Below are positions 56,101 through 64,000 of a DNA stretch of 64,000 nucleotides, one piece after another; the stretch's first letter is position 1, and each line of letters starts with the position of its first letter. A model generated the notes under the pieces. It worked only from the letters and a program-made list of their open reading frames with translations. It ran no database searches and was not told the origin of the DNA. Made by a program: the position numbers and the translations under genes. Location of the stretch: NCBI GenBank assembly GCA_011503125.2, contig WWBZ02000008.1, positions 310,001 through 374,000 of the forward strand, given 5' to 3'. The stretch is from Botryosphaeria dothidea (lineage: Eukaryota; Ascomycota; Dothideomycetes; Botryosphaeriales; Botryosphaeriaceae).

Positions 56101-57783
56101 ATAGAACATCCGCGCTCAGAGGTCGGCGGTTAAATGCCTTTCGACCCAAAGTCAGCACTGAGCAAACCAGACTGGAAGATGCTTTGGTGTCTTACCAGAC
56201 TGATGACGGGAGACATGGTCGAGGGGAGAAACGCCAGCACAATCCCCACCAGCTGCATCTGACGATACCGCCCGCAGTCCGCGATTTCCTCCTCTCTCAT
56301 ACGCTGGATCATTTCTTCGATTGCGGGCGCCAGCCCAGACATCTTCAGGCCCCTGATGTTGGAAACAAGAGTGGTCGTGAGCCCAACACGGGACTGAACA
56401 GCTCCCATCCATCGTCTCTGGCGCTTTGCAGTCAGTCTGCTCAGGCCAGCGCTCACGAGCACGCACGCGCCAACGAGCACGACTGGCGCCACGACGGCCG
56501 GGCCAAGCTGCACGCCAAGCAAGACACAGGCAAGCGTAACCTCGACGGCGGTACCCCAGAATTCGTGCAGCTGCAGGAGACCCACGCGGATGCGTTCAAC
56601 GTCAGCGGTAATCATGGTGAGCCCAGACGAGCTTGCCAGATGCTCCGAGGCTATCGATTTTCCGAGCATGCTTGCGTACACGGCGCTCATCAGACGCCCG
56701 CGGGTCAAGCACAACAGGCGCTCGTGGAGGTACCAGTACAGAGCCGTTGTCGCGGCGATTCCTCCGTACACCAGAATCGTGGCTCCGACAAGTCCGTAGC
56801 CATGAGCCTTCGGACGGGAACCTTGTCCCAAGAACTGCACGACCGAGACGAGTAAGAAAGGTTGTGACCATTTGAAGCCGATCAGAGCAATCCTCGGCCC
56901 CACGGGAAGAAGCAGTTCCCTGAGAAAAGCCCTGGCCAACCACCTCGCCAACCCGTGACGTTGTCCACTCAGCATGGTGATTTTCCGAGATATGGATGCT
57001 TCGCTCTTCTCCGCCAGCCGAGAATCCAAGGGATAGAGACTGTCGATGGACAGCTGCCTTTTAAATCCAGCCAGCAGCTGCCTGTTCAGCCAGTAGAAAC
57101 TGCTCAGATTGAAAATACCGCATGTCTCCTCCGGGCTGCGTTCATGCCCCTCCCACAGCAACCAGTTCGATTTCTTTCGGCTCTCCAAAGTCAAAATGAC
57201 TGCTTTGGCGGCCAGTGATGCGATGGATATGCCGGTATATACGAGCTCGGCACGGCTATCCGCAGCCAATCCCAGCGTTCGACACTTTGCGCACTCGAGA
57301 ATTACGAGCAGCAACAAAGACACCCCGAGTATATGGGAGGGTCGAGGGGACTGACGGTGTTCGAGGAACGAAATGAGAGCAATGGAAGCCGCTGCGAGAA
57401 GGCCCAAGGCGTCGGAGACGACAAACAGAGCAGCTATGCTCACCGAGTGTTCAGCACTAAGCACAACCAGCGGTAGATGCAGAGATACATGGAGGCAATT
57501 GAAGATCTGAGAGGAGCACCTTTGGTCAGTTTCGGATCATTCGCGGTCGCTTCAGCCTGGAAAATACCCATTTACAGGTTATGAGCCAGCCTCCACCTCC
57601 CACTTGCGGCTGACGACGGAAGAGGATGACACCTCGAATGCAGGAGGCGATGAGAACGACGGCGGCGGGAACAATGGAGAAGAATATCCTCTCAAACTTG
57701 ATCGTGAAGTCAAAGTCGCCGCGGCATCCTCGCACAACCGGGCCGAAAGACTCGTCATCTGGGCAGTCCGAGAAGCCCATCAT
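53147..57783 (-). CDS. ABCC-type full ABC transporter, Fum19-like, 1439 aa
   Basis: Six exons: 57783-57568, 57506-56196, 56137-54567, 54494-54048, 53979-53878 and 53819-53147. The start carries the fungal ABCC signature (FGPVVRGCRGDFDF). It has a TMD0-like N-terminus, then TMD1, NBD1, TMD2 and NBD2. NBD1 has Walker A GPAASGKST, signature LSGGQKQR and Walker B LIILDD (Asp at the catalytic Glu position, usual for ABCC). NBD2 has Walker A GRTGSGKSS, split by an intron but intact after splicing, a weak signature FSQGQ and Walker B LLLDE. It would export the product or give self-protection at the plasma or vacuolar membrane, as proposed for Fum19. It shares a 229-bp divergent promoter with the DUF1349-like gene. 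Confidence 0.93.
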
Positions 57784-58012
57784 GCCAACACAGGCATGTA
57801 CTCTTCCGTGTATATCCTCGCGGGCAAGCCTTTACTTTATTAGGATTCGTGGCGGGCTGCCTGACTCAAGCACCGAAAATTCCGTGCATTCGGGCCATAT
57901 CCATGACAGTTCGGGATGTTATCGTTGACATGTATGTATGAAAACCCCCTACCTTATCGAACACAGGCAAAGAGACCATCGACCAGAAGATTGCTCCTTC
58001 CATCCACCCACC
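57784..58012. promoter_or_regulatory. Short divergent promoter, ABC transporter and DUF1349-like gene
   Basis: 229 bp between the ATGs. It contains CCG-N6-CGG (CCGTGCATTCGG, near 57880), a possible Zn2Cys6 site with different spacing from the pair at 40903-40934. Confidence 0.4.
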
Positions 58013-58693
58013 ATGGCCACCGCGCAGGCTGTCGTCACTTGCATAAACGGCGCCCAACCACCCAGGCTACATGCAGCGGCCGGGACCGACATAGCAAACG
58101 GAACAGGCGACCCCAAACGCTCAAGATACGCATTCAACGCCCCTTTGGTCTACCTGAAGCTGCAAACGGCCTGCTTCCGCCGATGCAGAGCGGCATTCCG
58201 CTGCGTTTCCGGATACGACGTCGATCTGGACCAGGCAGGACTGATCCTCGTGTGGCCGCGGCCCGGCCTGGTGAACCCGAGCGCCGAAGAGCCCGGCGAC
58301 GAGGGATCGGCCCCGTTCTACGTCATGGCCGGTGTCGAGAGGTTCAGGGGATGCGTGATGCGCAGCTGCGTCGAGAACGTCGAAGGGAAGCTGGATTGGA
58401 GCACGTGGCCGCTTGATGCCAACGCACCGGGCCGTCGGGATTGCTCGAGGGTGGAGGTGGAGATGATCCGATCAGCGGAGCGGCTGGTTGTTGTGTTCAT
58501 CCTCGAAGGCCCCGACGGAACCCAGCAGAGGATCTTGTTCCGGACAATGAGCTGTTGCTTCGCAGACGACGTCCTCTGGGTGGGCTTCTTCGCCGCTAGG
58601 CCTGACTGGGACGGGATTATTGAGTCGAGCTTGGAGATCGACATTGAGGAATTTGAAGTTCGAAGCGAAACGGAAGTCATGAAGATTGTCTGA
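58013..58693 (+). CDS. DUF1349-like protein, 226 aa
   Basis: A single frame; I chose the ATG at 58013 (MATAQAVVT, good CACC context), with another ATG 25 codons upstream at 57938. The sequence has the beta-sandwich pattern of DUF1349/concanavalin-like proteins (AGLILVWPRPG; VLWVGFFAARPDWDG near the end). It has no signal peptide, so it is probably cytosolic. Enzymatic role unknown. Its place between the transporter and P450 genes suggests cluster membership. Confidence 0.7.
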   Translation: MATAQAVVTCINGAQPPRLHAAAGTDIANGTGDPKRSRYAFNAPLVYLKLQTACFRRCRAAFRCVSGYDVDLDQAGLILVWPRPGLVNPSAEEPGDEGSAPFYVMAGVERFRGCVMRSCVENVEGKLDWSTWPLDANAPGRRDCSRVEVEMIRSAERLVVVFILEGPDGTQQRILFRTMSCCFADDVLWVGFFAARPDWDGIIESSLEIDIEEFEVRSETEVMKIV

Positions 58694-58740
58694 AACCGCG
58701 GGATCTAGTACTTTCTATCCAGCTTATCAATGTCATGGCG

Positions 58741-60608
58741 CTATTGCTTCTCCAGCCCGTCGATCCTGGCCTTCAGGTGACCCCTCCATATCGGAACTCC
58801 ACCATCGATCCAAGTCATGTCAGCTTCTGTAGTTCCAGAAACACTCATGCTCAAGCGACGAAACATGTGCGCGAAGGTCAGGACAAGCTCCTCCTTGGCC
58901 AGACTGTGTTCCTATTAGCGCTCATGAAGGCACCAGATAATTTCAGAAGAGAATGCCTTACTTTATTCCCAGGCACACCCTTGATCCGCTCGAGAAAGGG
59001 AACAGGTTCTTCTCTTGCTCTTCAACGCTGCCCTGCAACCATCTTTCCGGGTTGAATTTCTCGGGATCCGGAAACACCCTCTCGTCTGTGTGGTATACGT
59101 AGTTGCTGTGTGAGACTGAGGTCTGCTCATGCAAGTCAGCTGGCGCGGGTCATCAAAGTGCCTTTATGCTTGCATACTCCTCCGGGTATCCAAAGATTGC
59201 ACATGCTCACTCCGGGATGCGGTACCAATCTCCGGAGGCGTCCAGGAGCTCCATATGATAGGCGGAGGCTTTCTTTGATCACGCCGTTCTGTGACAAGAG
59301 ATCCATCAGTACGGACCTTGCATCGAAAAGATTCCAATATAACACCGACCAGATAGGGCAATTTTTCCAGCTGTGCAGCTGATGCCATGTCTTTCGGGTC
59401 GGGTATCTCTGCGCTGAGCTCCGTCTTCAGCCTCTCAAGCATCCTCTTGTCTCGGAGTAATGCCCAGGTCCCTACAACCAGAGCGTTTGCAGTCGTGTCC
59501 ATACCGGCTAGGAGCATCAGGACGGCCTCTGCTGTTAGTTCCACGTCGTTCAGCTGCTCGGAACCCTTGGGGTCCAACAGATTGCGGAAAACAAAGTCAA
59601 CCGGGGCGTCCTGCTCACTTGCAGCTGTGTCTCGTCGACGTTGGACGCTCCTGGCACAGTCCTGTAGTGTGCTCACGGGTCAGCCTGATGCGCTTGCACA
59701 GCGGAAACAACGACTTGCTCTCTGGAACTCTCTGATTGCCAGCAAAGCGGGGCAAATCAAACGGAGAATGAAATCCGGAGTGTGATCGGCCAGTGCCTCA
59801 ACAGCCCGAAAAAGATTCGGAAAGTATGGTTGGATGATTTCTGTGCTGGTAAGCTCATCGGTTGCCTCGATTGTTCTGTGGATGAACTGCGGTGAGGAAA
59901 GGCCACCAAAGTCTTCTTGGTAGCAGTAGTCGATGATGATGTCCGCGGTCAAACATCGGAAGCCCCTCGAGAGGTTCACGCAGCTCCCGTCGACCAGGCA
60001 GTCCTCCAAGCGTTGCATAAATTGGCTAATCTTTTTCTGCACAAGAAGCTCCGCTCTCCGGACAGCTGCTAGCGAGAAGAATCGACTGTATTGAGCTCGT
60101 CGACGATTGGCGGCGGGTGTATCCGGGATACTGATGAGAGATCCGTTGGTGATGGTCATGTCATACCACTCCGGATCCTTGCGGAAGGGGGTGCCGATTC
60201 TGTAGATCCTAAAAAATTTCAGAGGATAGCGAGACCAGTGGCAGGCTTATGTCTTTACTTGTTGCGGCTCTCGAGATCTTTGAAGTGAAGCTCGTTGGGA
60301 GCGATACGGACGACTGGGCCTTTGCCACATAAGCAAATCGTTGCTCCAGCTCCCAAGCGATGCAGCTCGTCCTTACCATACTTCGCGTGCAGTGCGGGGA
60401 AACGTTTAACGTAGCTTCCTCCGAAAACATCGTAATATGCTGGGTAGAGGCCGGTTACTGCAGCGAGTTTCGGCCCGGGAAATCTGGCCAATGGATGAAA
60501 GGATGCGCGATAAACGGCTTTACAAAGACTGAGTGCCAAAACCACAACCAACAAATGACGTAGAATAGCTTCAGTCGAGCGAAGTGAAATCTCCGACATC
60601 CCTGTCAT
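58741..60608 (-). CDS. Cytochrome P450, 509 aa
   Basis: Seven exons: 60608-60377, 60319-60259, 60208-59719, 59661-59350, 59288-59178, 59122-58962 and 58903-58741. The third intron (59662-59718) is a GC-AG intron starting GCAAGT with branch GGCTGACC. An N-terminal membrane anchor (HLLVVVLALSLCKAVY) precedes the proline hinge. Motifs are the oxygen-binding helix AGMDTTANAL, ExxR in KESLRL, the PERW block and heme loop FPFSSGSRVCLG with the Cys ligand. It is a microsomal monooxygenase that oxidises the aliphatic backbone; Fum2- or Fum15-like use is plausible, but the site of attack cannot be read from sequence. No breaks are seen. Confidence 0.9.
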
Positions 60609-60795
60609 GTTTATGGGAAAGTACTCGGTGGGAGCATCGAGGAGCGACAACAGGGCGTGAACTTGACAGATTTATCATGCCAGCTACCACACTCGAAAGA
60701 CAAAAAAATGAAACTCCATTGAAAGAACGCCCCGGACAATCGTCTGAGATCTACTGAATTTGCCGCCATTTTCAACCGCGTGCAATCGGGACGTT

Positions 60796-61936
60796 CTAGA
60801 TATGGCCCGAATCACTTGCCCATTCCGTCGATCTCCCGAAACGGGCAGTGAGCCAGTCAAAATACCTCCGTACAACAGGCCACACGAGCGATGCCAGGAA
60901 TCCCAATGCGAAATCAAAGACCGGCACGTCCCCCGGGCTGGGCCCACGCATGTTGTTCAGCAGCAGCGCGGTTTGCCAGTCACAGGTGACGGAGAACCTG
61001 CCCTTGTCCAAGCCCGCCAGAATGATCCTCGCCACCTCCTCGGCAGGGAGTCCGCCGGCATCGTCCATCGAACCTTCGATCTGCTTGCAGATGGCTGGTT
61101 TCCTGGCCTGTTCTTTGTAGAAGTTGTCCGTGTATATCGTGCCCGGGAAGGAGCAGTGAACTTGGATGTTGACTCGATGCCGGTAAATCAGACTTTCTTG
61201 ACGGACTTGATCGGCAAGAGCGCGTATGGCTGCTTTGGTGGGTGCATATGCAGCGTAGCCGGGAACTGCGATCAGCGCAGCCGTGGACGCCGTGAAGATC
61301 AAGTGGCGAGTGCCCGTGCAATCTTGAAACTCGGGAGATTCCGCCAGCCAATGCTTCATCACGACGTTGGCAATGTAGGCAGAGGAAAGGTAATTCTTCA
61401 CCATGCAGGATCGAACGGAGCCAGGGGAAATGTCTGCGAAGAGGCCAATCTCTTCGGCCGTGCCACCGGCGACGCAGAACAAAGCGAACGGCGGTGCCGG
61501 CAGACCGCGCAAGAAGTTTTCCACCTAATGCAAGACGCATGGTCAGACACTAGAGGGTCGACGGAAGCGATGCTGTCCTACCTGCTCAAGGACAACGAGG
61601 TCAAGGGCGACGGCGTCGATGCGCTGGTTGGAATCCACCCGTTGCAGATCCAAGTTGCGCCTAGTCTCCTCCAGCTTCTCCTTTGAGCGTGCCAGAATTG
61701 TGACATGAGCCCCTAGAAGAGGCACACGACATGTCAACATCTCAGGGCGGTTTGTTTGGTAAAGCAAAGACTTGCCTCGACGTACGAGTTGCAGGGCCAA
61801 AGCGCGGCCCAGCCCGTCAGATCCTCCTGCAACGACCACCAACTACAGCTTTTATGTCAGTCATCTTTCCTCGACGTTTGTTTTGGTTGTCTGTTACCTT
61901 TGCAGAGACGTCGAATGAGTTGCTGGGGAAAAGCAT
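60796..61936 (-). CDS. 3-Ketosphinganine reductase-like SDR (Fum13/Tsc10-like), 321 aa
   Basis: Four exons: 61936-61898, 61842-61776, 61712-61582 and 61524-60796. The second intron (61713-61775) is again GC-AG with donor GCAAGT. The cofactor motif is GGSDGLG, then GAHVTILARS. The catalytic Ser lies in FTASTAAL, and Tyr-x3-Lys in YAPTKAA. A hydrophobic C-terminal segment (FDFALGFLASLVWPVV) fits the ER anchor of Tsc10. It would reduce the C-3 ketone made by the oxoamine synthase to a 3-hydroxyl, the Fum13 step. It is divergent with the P450-reductase fusion, sharing a 325-bp promoter. Confidence 0.92.
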
Positions 61937-62261
61937 TGTACTGCGTTGTGTTGTTCGTGGATTGGTTTCCAACGCCCGGCATCCGGGTGCTCAAGATAAC
62001 ATGATGATTAGACATGGGTTAATTGCGGTATGAGAAACGGTGGAAGTTTGGAGACTACGGTTGATTGAGACTTGGTTGAGATTCTTGGTTCGGGGTTTTC
62101 TCTACATCGGTGTATTTTGCGAGGCCGTTGTTTCCTCCAACGTGTGGTATATTTCTCGACGCATGCCAATCCCTACTACAAATAGCGGGACCGACACGTC
62201 CGAGTATATAATTTGGCGTTGCTTCGGGGTCCTCAATCTTCCAGGCTCTTCTCCCTCGAAC
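61937..62261. promoter_or_regulatory. Divergent promoter between the SDR and the P450-reductase fusion
   Basis: It contains TATATAAT at 62205-62212, about 50 bp upstream of the plus-strand ATG, and CCGGCATCCGG near 61977. No gene is present. Confidence 0.5.
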
Positions 62262-64000
62262 ATGAAAAATGAACAGCTCGAAGAAATTCCCGGGCCAAGG
62301 CGTACGTCCCGTCCTGTGTGCTAGTGAATATCGGGCTAACGCCGCTTCGAGCAGCCTTGCCTGTGCTCGGTAATCTTCTCAACCTTGATTTTGACGATGC
62401 CATACAGTCGTTGGTGCAGATGGGCAGACAACACGGTGAGTGAGGCCACAGAGCATGCGGAGTCTTCTTCTGATCGGGCATCCGGCGAGGTAGGCGGGGT
62501 CTATAGCCTTCGGCTAGGCGGGCAGAAAGAAACGATCGTAACCAGCCGAGAGGTTTTCGAGGAGTTGTGCGACGAGAAACGCTTCTGCAAGCACATCACG
62601 GGCGGCATCGCCGGGCTCGGCGAGCTCCTCGGAGACGGGCTCATCACGGCACGCAGCCACCATGAGAAGTGGCATGTGTCGCACGCATTGCTGAAGCCGC
62701 TGATGGGTCCGGAACGAATCCGGGACATGTTTGAAGACATGAAGGACATCTGCTCCCAGCTCTGCCTCAAGTGGGCGCGGGCCGGTGAGACGACTCCGTT
62801 GGACGTCAGCAGCCAGTTCACATGCCTCGCCCTCGACACGATCGGCCTCTGCGCCTTCAACCATCGCTTCAACAGCTTCTATGGCAATGGGGGGGCGCAC
62901 ACCATCATCAAAGACATTATCGACTTTCTGGGCGAGGCAGACATCCAGTCCGTCCTTCCAGACTACATCAACAAGTGGGTGCGGTGCGGATCAGTTGCCA
63001 AGCAGAAGGCACGCATACGCAGGTGCCGCGACCTCCTTTCCGAGGTGATCAAGCATCGGCGTGAAAATCCATCCACGGGCAACGACGTCCTCACTTCCAT
63101 GTTGAACGCGCGTGACCCCAAGACGGGGGAGAGATGGAGCGACGAGTTCATTCTGGACAACGTAGTAACCTTCATCACCGCTGGCAAAGAGACGACTGCG
63201 GGGCTTCTCGCCTTTGCTCTCGGATATCTGCTCGAGAACAAGGCGGCAATGCAGAAGGCTCGTGACGAGGTCGACAGGGTGGTGGGTCAGGACAGCATCA
63301 CCCTGGAGCATCTGCGCCAGCTCCCGTTCGTCGAGGCAGTCTTACGGGAAACGCTGCGCCTCCAGCCCATATCTCCAGGAATGTATCTGCTCGGCTACCG
63401 AGGCGACGAGGTGCTGGCGAAGAAGTACCTGGTAAAGCACGGCGATCCCATCTTCGTGGTCCTGCACGCCGTCCAACGCGATACGACAGTCTATGGTGAG
63501 GACGCAGACGAGTTTAGGCCCGAGCGTATGGGGAAAGATGGTTTTTCAAAGCTGCCCAACGGAGCATGGAAGGCGTTTGGAAATGGCGCGCGTGCGTGTA
63601 TCGGGCGTGCTTTTGCCTGGCAGGAGGCTATGCTGGTAGGTCTTGCGCCCCACACCCCCAAGCTGCTGTACGTGTTTGCTTATTACGAAACAACGAGACC
63701 ATGGCCACGATCCTCCAGAGCTTTGAGATTGTCAAAGACGACCCAGACTACAGAGTCAAGTACGTACAGGCACTCACCATCAAACCGGCTCCGTTCAGCA
63801 TACGAGTGCGCTTGCGCCGTGGCAGGAGTGCTACTCACTTTGCCAAAGAGTTGCACTCTTCGGGCCAGTCCCTGGGCAAGCAGATGGAGACAGATACCAC
63901 ATCAAGTACGACCCTGGAATTCACCGGCATCGAACAGAAAATAACCATCTTATACGCCTCGAACGCCGGAACCTCAGAAGCACTGGCCAATCGGCTGATG
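62262..64000 (+). CDS. P450-reductase fusion (CYP505/Fum6-like), N-terminal part, cut by window end
   Basis: Exons 62262-62301, 62355-62435, 62494-63635 and 63698 onward, with introns of 53-62 bp; 522 residues are visible. The protein starts MKNEQLEEIPGPR without a membrane anchor, as in self-sufficient P450s. Motifs are the I-helix AGKETTAG, ExxR in RETLRL and heme loop FGNGARACIG. After a linker, the FMN (flavodoxin) domain of the fused NADPH reductase begins with ITILYASNAGTSEALANRL just before the window ends. A full protein would be about 1050-1100 aa. The Fum6 enzyme of this class hydroxylates the fumonisin backbone at C-14/C-15; a similar vicinal oxidation is inferred. Confidence 0.93.

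Noticed and set aside
1..64000. CRISPR array, rRNA genes, bacterial operons or Shine-Dalgarno sites
   Set aside because: None is expected in fungal nuclear DNA, and no regularly spaced repeats or rRNA-like sequence were seen.

Overview
This window is nuclear DNA of a filamentous ascomycete (Pezizomycotina, probably Sordariomycetes). Genes carry 45-80 bp introns with GTAAGT-like donors, CTGAC-like branch points and YAG acceptors. The families are typically fungal: a HET-domain protein, C2H2/ankyrin protein, SLIP-GC-like GTPase, DUF7924 protein, AflR-type Zn2Cys6 regulator, CYP505 fusion and small secreted cysteine-rich proteins. All products are inferred by reading the sequence; no database search was run.

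Left arm (1-37.9 kb): a gene-sparse, transposon-scarred accessory region. A C2H2/ankyrin gene enters from the left edge and is broken twice: by a solo LTR (566-804, 5-bp target duplication) and by a non-autonomous hAT element (1919-3042, 8-bp duplication), which itself carries a tRNA-derived SINE (2062-2677). Two more solo LTRs of the same family lie at 19291-19543 and 24407-24645. Between them are a HET-domain gene (5714-8040), a proteinase K-like secreted protease (9625-11061, minus), a CxxH-knuckle protein (12890-14087, minus), a SLIP-GC/dynamin-like GTPase (16056-19190), two secreted effector-like proteins (27012-27483 minus; 28579-29422 plus), a DUF7924 protein (32443-33573, minus) and a frame-damaged unknown gene (34508-35228). 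Long intervals hold no gene I can support.

Right arm (37.9-64 kb): a dense secondary-metabolite cluster that continues past the right edge. In order: an 835-aa two-domain alpha-oxoamine synthase (Fum8-like), a PhyH-type 2-oxoglutarate dioxygenase (Fum3-like), an AflR-type regulator, an orphan alpha-helical ORF, an acyl-CoA ligase (Fum10/16-like), an extended SDR, a carrier-condensation NRPS (Fum14-like, with an in-frame TAG in the carrier domain), an OYE-family flavin oxidoreductase, a full ABCC transporter (Fum19-like), a DUF1349-like protein, a P450, a 3-ketosphinganine-reductase-like SDR (Fum13-like) and a P450-reductase fusion (Fum6/CYP505-like) cut by the window end. This set resembles fumonisin/AAL-toxin/sphingofungin-type pathways for sphinganine-like compounds. 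A polyketide chain would be condensed with an amino acid by the oxoamine synthase, reduced at C-3 by the SDR, oxygenated by the P450s and dioxygenase, optionally esterified by the NRPS and exported by the ABC pump. No polyketide synthase is in the window; it is expected to the right. The OYE reductase, extended SDR, DUF1349 protein and damaged NRPS set this cluster apart from the classical fumonisin set, so its product may be new.
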